DNA of 64,000 nt from Salminus brasiliensis (taxonomy: Eukaryota > Chordata > Actinopteri > Characiformes > Bryconidae): the NCBI RefSeq assembly GCF_030463535.1, contig NC_132893.1, positions 17,716,027-17,780,026 of the forward strand, read 5' to 3'. Made by a program: the position numbers and the translations under genes. The notes under the pieces were generated by a model, which saw only the letters and a program-made list of their open reading frames with translations, was not told the DNA's origin and did no database searches. Shown here piece after piece: positions 1-39,364 of the stretch. Each line of letters starts with the position of its first letter. The first letter of the stretch is position 1.

Positions 1-963
1 CCATGTTCTTATCACCTGATTCCAATTTTAGACATTTTAAGTCATAAGAAATGTGGGGGCTGTAATGTTTCCTCTTATAAGAAAATTGCATTTCTATTAA
101 TTACATTTTACAAACAATTATAATGATATTACCTTCAGCTCTCTTGTATTGTATCGATTAAATGAAGATCTAAAGTCTGTTTAAATATGTAAAACTCCCA
201 AAACTAATGGGGTGTTCTATTTTTTTCACATGGCTGTAATTACAAAAAATATGAAGCTTTCTTCAGACAGTTTTTCTTGTGTATATATTCTGTATGAATT
301 GGTGAATGGCGGATCCTATCTGCAACCTGCAACCTATCTGATAGGTGGTAGGGGTTGGTGTTGCGTACGAGCTGAAAATGAAGGGCAGGGATTTTCAGTG
401 CATTACTTATTGCAGGCTTTTAACCAAAGCTGAGCACCAAAAGCAGCAGATGTTTCATGTGCCATCACATACACACGCAGTGTCCCGAGTGCAAGGGATG
501 AAATTACTAGCAGAGGATTAACTGTAAGGGTTAACATGATCAGCATATGCTCACATTCACGGCCATCCACTTTGAAATTCCCCTGGGTAAAGAAGTGAAT
601 CTGTTTTCACATCATAGTGACATGAGGGACTTTCCAAACCCTAAAGCAACCCAAGCTGTAAACGTCCAAGCTTTCCCAAACCATTCATTTACCTCAGACA
701 CGTTTCATATATGTGAACGCTAAGCTGGCATACAACTGGTGCATCACCACTGCACAATCCTGCCCATTCCAACCTAGTTAGACAGACTGTATTTGCATGA
801 ACAGTTTTCAGGCTCTAAAACAGGTCAGGGGGTCAAAATAAATGAGTCAGGAGCCCAATGTTAATGTGTGTATGTGTGTGTCTGTGTGTCTGTATATGTG
901 TATGCCCCCCAGCGTAAAGATGCACTCTATTATCAGCATGTTTCTCTAATTATCCATGCCCCA

Positions 964-965
<2 letters not shown>

Positions 966-999
<34 letters not shown>
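966..999. repeat. poly(A) run, about 34 bases
   Basis: An uninterrupted run of A follows CCCCACT. It may be the tail of an old retroposed copy, but no recognisable SINE or LINE body was seen just upstream. Confidence 0.85.
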
Positions 1000-1002
<3 letters not shown>

Positions 1003-1462
1003 CCATGGCAACCACACAAGGTCAGCCAATAGGAGTCTGGGAAAGAAGAGGGGCGTGGCCCGAATGTAGAGTGTACTAAAAGATATTCTCATATTACCTA
1101 CAGAAAGCACATAGAGTTAGCTGGACATTAATAACATTATTCTAATAATGAATAATCTTCTGGATATTTTTACTGGAGATTTCCACGTGACGCAGGAGAT
1201 CAAGGCATCGTTAGTGTGTGTGACAGATGGAGACAGTGGTAATTGTGTTTCTAATGAATTAATTGGGTCACAGTTTCACATGAGAGGCTGCTGCTGGGTT
1301 TGAGAGGCAGCATGTAAACGGCTGACTAGCTATGTGTTAACCAAACCTGACAACTACACTCTACCCCTCACACCGGCATGAGCCATGCAGCAGAGGCAGC
1401 CACATGTGTCAACACACACCCACTACTCACACTGTACAACAAACACAGCCTAGTCCTGTTTT

Positions 1463-1510
1463 CATTATGTAATGTAATGTAATCAAAAGATTACATTACA
1501 TTACATAATG
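1463..1510. repeat. perfect foldback, 22-bp arms
   Basis: The arm at 1463-1484 is the exact reverse complement of 1489-1510, with an AAAA loop. Each arm is built from a TGTAA/TTACA pentamer repeated three times. The symmetry could come from a mobile-element end or from palindromic duplication of a short tandem repeat. Confidence 0.9.
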
Positions 1511-4500
1511 CCGGATGGTTTACAGACAAAAAAAAAATCTTTACTTCACATAGTGGGTTATTCTCCCACACAACTGAGGCCCCTCCAAGTCCCGGGACCC
1601 CACTTGATCAAAATGAAATGAACTGGTTGGTTCCTAGTGGAATCATTAAAAAGTAAACATGAATAATGTAATTGATTAAAAATACATCTTTAATATCATT
1701 TTCTAGCATAAGGTGACACATTTTCATTACTATAATACAGTAAGATCAATATAGTATTATGCAAGTTTATCTCTTGACAGCAATACCCTCATATCCACTG
1801 AGGTTTTATAGTAGTATTATTTGGCCCACATATATTTATATATTTTGTTGTTAAAGTTTGCTAGGGATGCATTAAAGTTTAGGCATTTACCAGTTAACCC
1901 ATTCACAAGTATGTTCTGGCTATCTGTAATGGTCCACCCAGAGTGAGTTTCTTTTCTGTGACATTTTAGGGATGCACTGTATGTTGTGGGAAGACTAATT
2001 AGTAGAGTTAAAGCTGATCGTTGCATCACTTTCGAAGCTGAATGTTCAGATCGCACAAGTGGGACTGTACTTGTAAAAGGGTTAAAAGCAGAGGAGGGCA
2101 ATTACGTTCCGGATTCCTGCACAGTTCTGTGCTTTTCCTGCTAAAGCACACCTGATTTGGCTCACCTGTTAATTGCCAGGTTTTTAGGTCTGTTAGAGCT
2201 GTGCTGTGCTGGACTCGGGGCCCCCGTTGCCCACCTCGGGTTAAGAGTATTCTAATTTAAACGGTTAAAAATTGTTACAATTATTGGTAATAAAAATAGC
2301 AGCAACAGTTGTAGTGCCCCATATCATGTTAAAAGCCTTTTTTTAATATTCTAAGTGAAAGAAAGTGAACAAATCCTCTACAGGAACAGGAAGTTACAAA
2401 ACAGTAATTACGCTATGGCTATGTGCAGAAATGTGTTGTCTATAGAGGACGAGAACTTACTCGTCTTACTCTCTTAGATACTTAGATACTCTCTTAGAGA
2501 ATCAAAAAAGACATGTGATTTGATCAAGGGTTCCCAAAATTGGGGATCAGTAATCAGAATTAGGGTAAAAATGCCAAAAGAACCTTAAAATTCAAAATAC
2601 ATTTCGTGAACACTGTTTGTCTGCATGAGGATTATGACACTGCCATCAGATGAATAGGACTTTATTATAGGATTATATTCCAACAGGGCAGAAACTGCCC
2701 AGCAATAAAAAATACTTTAACATCATTTCAAAAATAATGAGACGTTTAATAAAGGTATACAAAAACTGATTACAAAAATGCTGTAATACACATTCAATAA
2801 TTAAAGACCCATATGCTGGCCTCTTCTGTAATACCTTTGTCAGAGTAGAGGCATATCAGTGAATCAGAACTCGATAAGGCAGGCCCTATGGCAACAGCCA
2901 AGGACCATAAAATCCTGTTCACTTTTCGACATTATTTAGGTGCTCACAAGTGTTCAAAGCACAGAGTCGATATGCTCCGTAATACTGTCCAGTCCACTGT
3001 ACAGGCAGCCTCCTTCACTTTAATCCCTCCACCACTGCTTTAGCACCACTTATTCCATTACTACCAAACTACATTCTGTACCACTGGCTTACCTGTCCAA
3101 TTAGAATTAACCTGCTGTTTTAAATGTGCTTCATAAAAACACTCAGTCGAACAGCTCCGTGATTAAAGCCGACACTGGACTGTCAGTAATCCAAGACACT
3201 TCAGTTGCCATTGACAACAAGTGCCCGACTCCATCTGGTCCATGCTGCTGTCAAACGCCAGTGCTGTGATAATGCATCTTTGCCAAGACACCGCAGGCAG
3301 GCACATCTCCTTAGCCCTGATCATAAACTTTGTTTATAGCTTAAAGTGATGTCATGTCAGAGCCCATATTGTTCATATTTTCTTTCTAATAATAACTTCT
3401 GAGAATGACATCAGGGCAGTCGTTTGCAAAAATGATCAAAACACATAAAAAAAAACACATCTTACACGCTTGCCAAATACATATATAAAAATGTTGCATT
3501 TTAATAACTGTGATTTAAGGTCAAATATGGTTTTCCACTGTGTCTAAGATAAATTAAACACAAGCTTATGTAATAGAAGGGACACTTTAGTTCAAACCAT
3601 TGTGCAAATAGCCCTTGAGTGCAGCCCTCTGCTGGCGATAGTAAAATATTACAATTTCACCAATAGCAGAAAAGGGTTGTGCTATGATATTGGAAAAAGA
3701 TCTGAACTCCCTTATTTGTTTGCTTGTACATGACCAGGATGATTGAAGATACCATAGATTTGCATAACCCTGATTTGCAGACACAAGGCAACCCAGTTAA
3801 TGTAATCTTGAGTATGCCAACGGCTCCTGCCTACATTCATATTGTACAGATACACGAATAAATGTCTTTGGCGTTTCATATTTGGTCTGGTCTTGTGTTC
3901 CTGAGAAACACGAAGGCACAGGAGGAATGAGTCCCAGCCAGGACAAGCCTTAGCGAAACCACTCTGAACCCTCTGACAACGGTCCTTGTCCTGAAATGAT
4001 GGTGTCTCTGCTTCCACAAAGCCTAACTTAGTTCAGGAGCTTATTGCTAAGACTTTCAAGATGCTAAAAGAAGATTGTACAACACGCTTCTGCAGGCTGT
4101 TTGTTCAGGTCACTCCATAGCCATAGCTGCTTGCTCACACACACACACATCGGAAGATGAAGGTACTTTCAAAAGAATAATACAAGAGGAGTTAAAAAAT
4201 AGAATAGTAAAAATAGCAAGAGGTTATGTTGCTCCTGATGTGTAAAATGCTGAGGATTTCACTGACTACAGTATTTCAGTCTCTAAGTTTCTAAGGGTTT
4301 CTGTGGTACCTGGCCATAACTGATCAGCACTTTCCTTTACCTTTAGCTTTTACCATCATCAAGGCATGCATTTCTGAGGTATACCCAGTTTACGGCCACT
4401 CACAACCCACTAACTGCCCATTAAAAGAAGCAAAGTAGGGCAAAAGCACCATAATCCGTGTCACGAAGAATGATCCATCTGGAGTTTCATCCTGAAACTG

Positions 4501-4792
4501 AAGAAAATGGGTCAGGGTATGCAGGTTCAGGGAAAGATTCAGGTCTGGAGATTTATGACAATACGTCTTTTCCAGTAGCAGGAACACTACAGTATTCCAG
4601 TACCTCTCAATGTCTGCCGTGCTTCCAACGTCAGCTTGTACATATGCATGTTATATGCTATAATTAGAAAAATGGCTTCCTCAAAGTACAAGTATAAAAG
4701 GCTTTCTGTCCAGTACCGGGAAGCATGCCCTTTCTATGGGCTAAACCGAATGGAGATGGATCATTGCGGATGCTGCTGATGGTTAGTGCTGT

Positions 4793-30380
<25,588 letters not shown>

Positions 30381-30589
30381 CTGCAGAAAGCCAGAAAACA
30401 CACAAACAGACACTCACATACATGACACATTGCGTGTGGCACAAACGCATAGACACTGTACGTCATTAGCATGAATGACGTACAGCCATATAAACCCATT
30501 CATTCACCTACACTACCCAGCACTTTATTAGGAACACCTGTACACCTACACATTCCTGCAATTTTCTGATCAGGGACTAGAGTCAAGTG

Positions 30590-30760
30590 AAGGGATAACA
30601 CCATCTACTCAAGGTCAACTGCGCTCTCTCGAGGCCCTGGCTCTCTCGAGGCCCTGGCTGCCAATGGCTAGTAGCATGATCGGGATACGAACCAACAATC
30701 CTCTGATCACAGTGACAGCACCTTAGTCCGCTGGACCACCCAGGGCCCCCTAAAGACAAA
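30590..30760 (-). mobile_element. tRNA-derived SINE, minus strand
   Basis: On the minus strand GGGTGGTCCAGCGGACTAAG resembles an A-box region and GTTGGTTCGTATCCC a B box. It differs from the SINEs at 13385 and 37107. A 17-bp tandem duplication (TCTCGAGGCCCTGGC) lies at 30627-30660. Confidence 0.65.
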
Positions 30761-31149
30761 CTTATTAGTGCCAAAGACAGACCTATCAAAAATACACTCA
30801 CTGCACTTTGCCTCACTATTCACTATTGCACACCTGCAGTCAGTAGATTAAATGTCTGTTCCCTTAAACAGCCGAGGGACCGCAGGCGGGCCGAAAGTTA
30901 AGGGTTAAAACAGATTATGCAACAGCATTTGATGCCATAATGCTGTGATGATGTATTACCTCATTTTGGTGTGGCCTATCATAAACATGTGGTCAATTTG
31001 AAGGCTCATTTAGAAGCAGCTGAAGGCTTCATTCAACAGGGCTTCCTTGCATATGAAAAACATTTTACCAGGCAAAGAACCATTTAAGAACTGAAAGGGA
31101 GTTCAGAACAGGGTCCTTAAGAACCCTTGAATTTGTCAAACGTTTCCCT

Positions 31150-31400
31150 TTATCTACCTTTATCTAATTTGGCACTGCCAATTAACCCACCCATTCGTAA
31201 CTCCCCCTAGCACTAGCAATGCTTCCAACAATAGCAGGATAAGGACTTCACACATCTCCTTTGATACATGCAAAGCCAGCCACCGCCTTTTCGTTCTGCT
31301 GCCGATGCGGCATTGCCAGGGAGCCAACCGACACCTGTGCCGGTCAACATATCTTAAGAGTGGTGAGGGAAGAGAGCGCTGTCTTCCCACTCAGAGAAAG
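31150..31400 (+). mobile_element. dispersed repeat (CCCCTAGCACTAGC family)
   Basis: The words AACTCCCCCTAGCACTAGC, CTTCCAACAATAGCAGGAT and GATGCGGCATTGCCAGGGAG recur in diverged form at about 27885-28100, 40870-41050 and, inverted, 61480-61680. No coding capacity; a non-autonomous family. Confidence 0.65.
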
Positions 31401-32149
31401 CAGGGCCAACTGTGCTCTCTCTGACTCCGGCTGCTGGCTAAGAGCTCTATTTTTAAGGGTGTCTAGTAGCAAGACAAAGTCCAACAATGAAGTCATGACC
31501 GAATGCTTTAACATTACATAACAGACTCCTTTGAGGAGTCACCCAGTGGCATTTTGAAGCCTAGCAGACAAAAAAACACTTCTTTAATTCTTCTTCCACA
31601 CTCCTCCAGAGATGGAGTAAGCCAGCAAGACAGAGAAAAAGACTCTAATGAGTGGAAAAGCAGATGCAGAAAGGGACAGAAAGCTCAGATTTCAGCATCT
31701 GTCTGCATTCTGTGAAGGGCTGCAGACCATTGAAGCTTTCACCAACCAGATGTAAAGCCATGCGATTGCTTTTCTCTTTAGTCTGAGGCAAATCCTGTCT
31801 CTGAAGTACTGGGGTTCAGTGGGGCTGGTTTGCTAACATCACATAGCGCAAAATAGACATGCATCGCTGAATGTTATACTGGGCATCTGCACCAATCACA
31901 GATGGGTACATTACTTTGGTCAAAATAGTACAGGCCGGTCTTAACCCATATCACATTACAAGCTGTCCAATGTGTCTTCTAGAGATGTGACTAAGTCTAT
32001 TCCCTGTATCCAAGTAACCTCAATAACAGCACCCAGAGATGGTAAAAACTCACTTACTGCCAGTTTGAAAAGCACAGAACTATTATTAGAACTACTATCC
32101 TTGCTGTTGAGTATCGCTGAATGTACTGAATATGGCTGCCACAAGCAGA

Positions 32150-32640
32150 TATCAAGCGTGTGGACAAAAGTATTTTGTATTATTTATCAAAGATAAAATG
32201 TTTATCCTGCTTTTGTTGGAGTAACTGCCACTACCGTCCAAGAATGGCTTCCTATTCGATTTTTTTATAGCATTGCTGTGAGGATCTGATTGCATTCAGC
32301 GACAAGTAAGTACTAAGATCTCACATTAGTGAGATCAGTACATTGGATGATCACCACCCCACCTCATCCCTAACTCCTCAACTCATCCCAAAACTATGGG
32401 ATGGAGCACCATCATTCCAGAGAAGACTCAATGCTGGGAGGCTTTATAACTCGACATGCCAGTAGATTCATGTCTATCTGCTTCAGGGAGTGCTATTCTA
32501 CTGGCAGTATTTCTCTACAAGGAGTGGACAAGCTGTGTGTGTGTGCATTTGCATACCTGTGACAGCACTGGGTACAACTTAAACTAGCTGAATGCATTCA
32601 TTAGAAGCGGTGTCCACAAACATTTGGACATATAGTGTAT
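32150..32640 (+). mobile_element. dispersed non-autonomous DNA-element-like repeat, copy 2
   Basis: Same family as 12186-12610, sharing GGACAAAAGTATT, CTGCTTTTGTTGGAG, GCATTGCTGTGAGGAT and GTATTTCTCTACAAGGAGT. It ends near GTCCACAAACATTTGGACA, so this copy looks close to full length. Confidence 0.6.
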
Positions 32641-35600
32641 GTATATACAATGTATATTTGAGGATGTACTCAGACTGCAGCATCAGGTTTCAGACAGCCG
32701 ACTAAACAGTATCAGATCAATCACATCAATCAGGTCGTGCGTAACCGGCCCTTTCACACAGCCGCACGCAAAATTATCCAGAAATTAAAAAATGACACTA
32801 TTCAAAACAAAAGCTGTATTTTATAGTGTTGTAATCTAACAATCTAGCCACACGCTAATATATTAGCCCCTTCTTAAAACACTACTTTACAACTGTACTG
32901 TTACATCTGCAGTGTTGTCAGTACATTCCAGGGCATATCACATTTGCCATGGATAAAAAGACAATGATTCGCATTTTATTTTTGTCCATATTTCGCAGCT
33001 CTAGTGGATGCCTCAACTAGCTTGTGCGTGCAAATGTGTGTGTGTGTGCTATTCAGCTCAACTGATTACAAAGCTGCTGACCACACCGTTTTAAAGAAAA
33101 ACACTAAGGTACACCAAATCGACAGAAAAGAAGAAAAATCCCACCCACTTAGAGTCATAAAAGCCATAACCACATCTATGCTATAATATACTGCAGCCAG
33201 ACATGTACACACACAAAGACAGAGAGACAGAAAGAAAGAGAGAGAGAGAGAGACACACACACACATGCACACTCTCACAATCTCCTGCCTCAGCCTCCCA
33301 CTCCTGCGCTCTGTGGCTGGCTGGAAGGAGCCTCCACAGGAAGTGAGGGATCATTTTACGCCGTCAGCGACACAATCCTTCACCATGAGTTCACCATCTC
33401 CCACCACCTGAGAAAGCTTTGGCTTTTCCCTACAGCACACATGAAGAGGGGCCCGCAATAAGCTAGCCTTGCCCCCCAAACCCAGAGATGGGAGGGGTCC
33501 CCCAAAAGGCTGAGGAAAAGCGGTGGGGGGGGGGTTGCTCTACTCTTGCCCTACAAGGTAATGTAAAAGGGTTGCCAAAGAAATTCTAATATATAGACAT
33601 GTTACATTAAGGATCTCATATAATCTTATAATAATGAATGATGTACTTACTGATGTACCACTATTGATATGTAAGTTAACTTATTGCTTAGTAACTGACT
33701 TCAGTATGTCATAAAAAGAACAGTTTGGCAGAAAAATGAATTAACATGATTTATCACTTATTCCAGATGCTGTCAATCAGCCAATATCGACTGCCTAGAC
33801 GTGCTTCTTAAGTTACTGCAGTGGAGCCGGCCAACGGGAGACGCTAGGCTAATGCTACTAACAAGCACTTGACCTGAGCTGTGTCCGGAATGGTTCACTT
33901 GTTAACTCACTCACTATTCACTACATAGCCTTTGCTGTGTAGTGAACTGACTAGGGGACAAACATGACTGCCATATGAGCTGAGTAGGTTAGCCTATTAC
34001 TGATTTTGGAGAATACATGCTGTAATTAGGATGTTTACACAGTGATTTGAAAATTAATGATTAAAACTGGGATAATAGTATAATTGTGGGATAATAAGTA
34101 GGCACTGTCTATTTACTATAATATAAGTAATAAACTAGTAATTGAAAAATGACATTTCTGGGCATCTGGGATACGCCTAAACACAATGTAACAACTTCTT
34201 AGTCGGTAATAAGACGCCACCGCATTGCATTATGATATACATTGAAAATTCTAGCGTACTTCATCTGCACACTACGTTTTGCGATGCCTTATGGGTGTTT
34301 GACAGTGAAATATATAGATATAGAGATTTCGAGCAACACTACACAATTGCTGAGACACTATCTAGTGCACTATTTCTGTAATAGGGGACACCCACTGACA
34401 TTATGTTCCTGCTGCACATTCCAAAGCACGGCTGTGTTTATTAGGGAATGAAATGACCATGAAACGGGAATGAATCGATTAAGACAATTGGACTAGACCG
34501 CAATCCATCCAAACTACTACTAAAGAACCCATGGTCCATGCACAGTGACGTGTAGCCAGGAACGTCCAGCTAACCAAGGCTGAGACCTGAGAGCTAGATT
34601 ATAACTTATAGGATGAAATCTGACTGTTTTCAGGTTCATTTAGTAGACTGCTTCATCCAGGTTTTCTAGCTTTCTCTATTATGTGAACTTAGCATGTCGC
34701 GAAATTCACAACTACAGTCGACTTCAGCACTCAGTGAGCTCCCGCGCGTTTCGGTGCCTGGATTCCAGTTGTTTCTGCGAATTTCAGCATGCACTTGTTT
34801 CTCTTTTCTTGAGCTTTCAGCAATCTTTGGAAGGATAGCTCTGAATTTCTGCTGAATCTGTTCGTACAGTCAGTCGCACAGTCTGGCTTTTGTGTTTTAG
34901 CGACACTAAATGCGAATGCTGCCACTCACTCTGCCACACATTCTGAATGCAGCTTGCAAAACAATTATGTGCTACAAAATATCTACTCAAAAGCTACATA
35001 GAGAAGTTTTTTAAAAATGGATTCAGTAAAATGGCATGAATAGACTTAATAGATTTAAATATTTAAGCTCAAACTGGATCTTACTCAAAACTGCTAGGCC
35101 ACCATTCAGCTATGTGGAAAAGTTTATTTTTGTATTTGAAGCCATGCTGTCTTCTAAACCACACAGGCAGATAAACACACATTTTCAGTGAGTAAAGAGA
35201 CATCTTTGGCCGCATATTTTCAGAAAAGATAATGGTGACCATCTAAGCCCTGTGTTTGTTAGCAATGTTAGCCTAGCATCTCCTATCCCAAACTGAAAAA
35301 GCAAACATTAGACATCACACATATCCTAACTAATCGACTGCATCTGAGGAAACCTATCAATCATGTTCATTCGATTTTTAGCCCAACCTTTCCTTTAACT
35401 GCTAGTTTGTCATTAGTTCAGTGCTTTTTTTTTACAGCTATATAATTACTTGAGAACTAATTAGCATGTCTGACTAAGTCTCATTAATTATCTTCTAATC
35501 TAATGATTTATGGCTACATTTCTGCTTCAGTGTGCAGCCCAGTCCCCTGGCTTTGCTTACCACTCTCCAGACATCTGCCTGACTGTGCTCAGAGCTAAAA

Positions 35601-36944
35601 TGGAAAATATACAAATGAAGGCTCAGTACTGTGGGGGGTTTGTGAAGTTTAATACTCAGCAGGAAGGACATGAACTAATCAGAGACTGTTGTATTTATTC
35701 CCTGCTGCAAAACACCTGTTTGGGCACCTAAAGGCCTTCACAATACGTTCATAAGCAGCATCAAGTGTGTTTGGGGGCAGGAAATGGTTGAAACTATGCA
35801 GGGGGTCCTCAGAAGCAGATTAAGAATCACATGTAAATAAGCCTGTGGCCTATGCAGACCTATGCAGACATGTGTTCATTCTGTGCTGTGCTATTAATCT
35901 AAGCATCATGGTCAGTCAAAATGTTTGGACGCATCTAATTAATGCAGACCGTTTTGCTCACAATAATGCTGGCTGGTCTATAAAGGGGGCACCAGTCAAC
36001 ACAACAGCTAATCATGGCTTCATCTGTTGGGAACAGACTAGAAACACCCCCTTTTGATGACGGGCTTTGGAGTGGTGCTTTGGGGATAAGCTTTTTGTTT
36101 GCACGCTAGCTGGCTAATGTGGAAGAAGGCCAGATAGCTCACACTTGCAGTAGATTCTAACTTTAGGCCCTTTAGCCATGTCACATCAAGGGCTTTGAAT
36201 ATAATATCACAAAGCGGTATGAACTTTTATCCATATCAAGCTCAAAAGAGGAACCCATCGTTCTCTGGGCTGTTACAGAAGTAAGGCACTCGGTTCATAC
36301 AAAAGAAAGCTCCATGAGAAAAGCCAGTGACGAGTGGTTCACATCTGTCAAAGATCTGGTGGTTAAAACACATTAAAACACACAGTGTTTTCCCTGCGTT
36401 GAACACAGCAGCTAATGAACAACCTTGTTAACATTCAAATGGGGGGGAAACGCTAAAATGAGGCAGTGCAGGCCAACTCCAGGACCAGGACTGAGAAAAA
36501 TCTAGTTTAGGTAAACACCACTCAGTCTGTGTAATGATTTGCAGCTCTTGTCAAACAGTCAGCGCGAGAGCTTTCCGGAGTGATAACACAGGTTGGAAAT
36601 TGAACCCAAAGACTTCAAACAACACCAATGGTCAACACAGCGGTGCCTTCGTCATCGGAAACTATAGCAGCTGTGGCATTCAAACAGAGGAGGACTTACA
36701 TTTAGTTCCATAGACTTAACCCGTTAAATCCCAACATTCCCCCACGCTGTATGTGAGAAACTACAAAAGTCAAAGGTTTCATAAGTTGCATCAGTTGATC
36801 AATTACTCCCAATTATTAAATCTGAGACAGAACACTGATATAACGATGGAAGTGATGGTCCCTGATGGGTCACCATGTTCCACCATGTCCAACACATCAG
36901 ACAAAAGCCTGAATATTTTAAAATAAATGCAGACAATGTAGACA

Positions 36945-37015
36945 AAAGTATTGGGACACCTGCTCATTCATTGTTTCTTCCAAAATCAAGTGTATTGAAA
37001 ATGTGAGCCACTGTG
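36945..37015 (+). mobile_element. fragment of the same dispersed repeat, copy 3
   Basis: GACAAAAGTATTGGGACACC and CTTCCAAAATCAAGTGTATT match the left end of the copies at 12186 and 32150. Only the left end is present; a SINE follows shortly after. Confidence 0.6.
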
Positions 37016-37106
37016 TTATCCCGTCAGTCACAGCTGTGACTGTTTACATCTGTTTTTTTGTTAGGGTCAGTGTCCAACAGGCGAAGATACTGTATATCCA
37101 AGATGG

Positions 37107-37330
37107 GGGCAGTGGTGGCTCAGCGGTTAGAGCACCGGGCTATTGATGACAGGGTTGTGGGTTCAATATTCAGGCTCAGCAAGCTGCCACTGTTGGGATC
37201 TTGAGCAAGGTCTCAACTTCACCCTCTCTGCTCCGGGCACGTGTGCTCACTAATGCGTATGTGTGTGGGGGTTAAAGGCGGAGGCCATCTGCGTCCAACA
37301 CTAACGGTGAATATGGCTTGGTCTTGTCTT
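37107..37330 (+). mobile_element. tRNA-derived SINE
   Basis: GTGGCTCAGCGGTTAGAGC (A box) and GGGTTGTGGGTTCAATATTC (diverged B box) are followed by a body with GAGCAAGGTCTCAACTTC. Its head is close to the SINE at 13385. Confidence 0.7.
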
Positions 37331-38208
37331 GTAATTGAACGACCCAATCAGCGCATCAGTAACAGACCCTTTAAAGATTATAGTGAACAATGAGACCACC
37401 CACAAAAAAGCCCCTATTATCGCATTTATAGCACAATACTAATAGAACACAGAAACAACTTTTTTTAGAGTGTCTCAAAACAAAATTCTGACCCTAATTG
37501 AGTGTTTAATTTTTAAATACTGCCTTTTTGTGCTTCTAGGTTTTCTTGGTCCTAATTCTTTCTAATTCGTTTTTGTGGTCAGTTCCATCCTGGTCTAAAG
37601 GTAGACTTCAGATACCACTTTTAAGGTTTCCCTGCTACAGGAATTGAGTCCTTCAGGGGTTTCAGTCATTATTTAAGTGAAGTAACAGAAGCTGATGATG
37701 GCTTTAGGCTGCCCCCCGCCCCCCTCCCCTCCAGTGCAGCCTCTTCTCCTCAGTGCGCACACGGCGCTGTTCGGTGTCTGTGCTTAAACCCAGTCTATAA
37801 CACGGTCAGCACCGACACACGTGATCTCTCCTGGGGGAATCTGCGGCGTCGTGCTGTTGTATTCATTTCCCACAAGTTACACTCAGACAAAGCGCACTGG
37901 CACACAGCACGACACAGCACCAACGGACGCGTCGTGAGAAATCTAGGGCAGTATCTGCTGCTAATCGCTTTCCACAAAATGTCAGTGGTGCGCAAAACGC
38001 GCAAAACGCGAGCAGATAGTTCAACGTTTTGGTTTATTTGTTTGTTTGTTTTTATTCATCTTTTATTCTCATAAATAAAATATACTTTTTAAAAGTTTTT
38101 AAACAGTAAAGCTCAGTTAGCAAACCTCAGGGCTGACAGACGGCGGTGCTAATAAATATCTCCCACTCTCCGCTCCCCGCAGTTCCAGCCTGAAGCCCAC
38201 CAGAGCCT

Positions 38209-38254
38209 CTCTTCTCCTCTCCTCTCCTCTCCTCTCCTCACCAACTTTAACTGG

Positions 38255-38290
<36 letters not shown>
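38209..38290. repeat. CT-rich tracts beside the phldb2 first exon
   Basis: CTCTC pentamer repeats at 38209-38239 and a (CT)n run at 38257-38290 lie just inside the first intron. On the transcribed strand they are GA-rich. Confidence 0.9.
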
Positions 38291-38291
<1 letters not shown>

Positions 38292-38326
38292 ACTGTCTAA
38301 CTGCATGTCGGAGAAAAGCCACTCAC

Positions 38327-38420
38327 CTTTCTTTGTCCTGTCCCATTCAAGCTGCCCAGCGCTGCTGATGAACGGTCCAGTCTCTTTCTATGTGTGTCGC
38401 TGATTTAGCATGACAAAGGG
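38327..38420 (-). other. phldb2: probable untranslated first exon of phldb2
   Basis: The minus strand reads into a strong donor, AAAG|GTGAGT, at 38327. Splicing to the acceptor at 30380 would keep a frame that is open back to a TAG but contains no ATG. Translation would then start at 30318. The short ATG frame inside this exon does not match the phase of the next exon. The 5' edge is not visible; 38420 is arbitrary. Confidence 0.5.
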
Positions 38421-38477
38421 AGGAGGGAGGTAATAGTCAAAGCTGCACAGCCTTCTGGCTCAGTCTCCACACACTCC

Positions 38478-38495
38478 TCCTCCCCGCCCCCCTCT
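38478..38495 (-). promoter_or_regulatory. GC box upstream of the phldb2 first exon
   Basis: TCCTCCCCGCCCCCC on the plus strand is GGGGGGCGGGGAGGA on the transcribed strand, a consensus Sp1/KLF site in an otherwise AT-rich region. It is about 150 bp upstream of the inferred donor, and no TATA box is evident. Confidence 0.4.
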
Positions 38496-38697
38496 CGGAG
38501 GCTGGACCAGAAGGCTGCAAGTCTTCTGTTTGGGGTGGACACTTAAACTCTGGACCTGGGACGATATAGATCATCTAAATGACCCGGAATCAAGTCAGCA
38601 GAGTTTGATCAGCTGGTCCACTCCCTCTCCTCTTCACTTCTTTCAGTCCTCCCTCAGTGTTGTTGTAACTGTATTGTAACAGGTACTAGACAAGCTA

Positions 38698-38722
38698 TGT
38701 GTGTGTGTGTGTGTGTGTGTGT
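38698..38722. repeat. (GT)n microsatellite
   Basis: About 12 GT units. Confidence 0.9.
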
Positions 38723-39309
38723 GGGTATTGTAATTGTATTGGAATTGTAGCTGGTCTCAGTCTGCTGACACTGCCGGCCTATATGGATGTGAAAAAGGAG
38801 AGAATCACTTCCGTGAATCTTTATTTACAGAGCCCACATGATGTCCTCCTCGTTGGGCCGACAGGCAAACACATAACCAGACTGGTGCAAGAAGAGGGAT
38901 CATCACCATCCCACAAGCAAACGGAGTGATACGACACCACAAAGTGCTATTGACCATCTTCAAGCCTAGTAGAGGCTAACAGTTGAGTCAGGGAGGTCTG
39001 ACCCACTTCACAACAGCACTAACACTCTCTGAACTCAGCACTGTGTGTTTTGCGTGAAAATCACTCTGTTCCCAGACTCTTGATTAAAATCATTCACTTT
39101 CGCATCTGCATTTAAATATTTATCTCAGTAAACTGTTTCAGTTATCTGATAGAGGGGAATGAGTGTTCCAGAGAAAGAGAGAGAGAGAGACAGAGAGGGG
39201 CCAGACGGAACCCCTCCCCCTTCCAGCAAACCCTAGTTGCATCATGGGGAGGGGGGTGCTGGAGCGCAGCCCAGCAACTCTGATTACTTCCAGACTTCAG
39301 CCCTGCACT

Positions 39310-39311
<2 letters not shown>

Positions 39312-39362
<51 letters not shown>
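39312..39362. repeat. (CA)n microsatellite
   Basis: About 25 CA units, followed by an AT-rich tract at 39410-39445. Confidence 0.95.

Positions 39363-39364
<2 letters not shown>

Larger units (their letters stand above)
1..4792. other. 3' flank of phldb2, no supported gene
   Basis: No open frame here has splice sites, family motifs or length that support a gene. The part nearest 4793 must include the phldb2 3' untranslated region on the minus strand. Its end is not clear: the first canonical AATAAA read on the minus strand is at 2661-2666, about 2.1 kb past the stop, and an ATTAAA variant is at 3500-3505. The stretch also holds a poly(A) run, a perfect foldback and a short CA run near 4137, listed separately where useful. 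Confidence 0.6.
30381..38326. other. phldb2 first intron
   Basis: Nearly 8 kb without a supported exon. I searched the minus strand for FHA-like exons and found none. It holds a SINE at 30590-30760, a dispersed repeat at 31150-31400, a larger one at 32150-32640, another SINE at 37107-37330, and short AG/AC tracts near 33230-33265. Confidence 0.55.

Noticed and set aside
34731..34925. Minus-strand frame in phldb2 intron 1, considered as an FHA exon
   Set aside because: The translation has no FHA pattern (no GRx, SxxH or NG motifs) and no matching splice phase.
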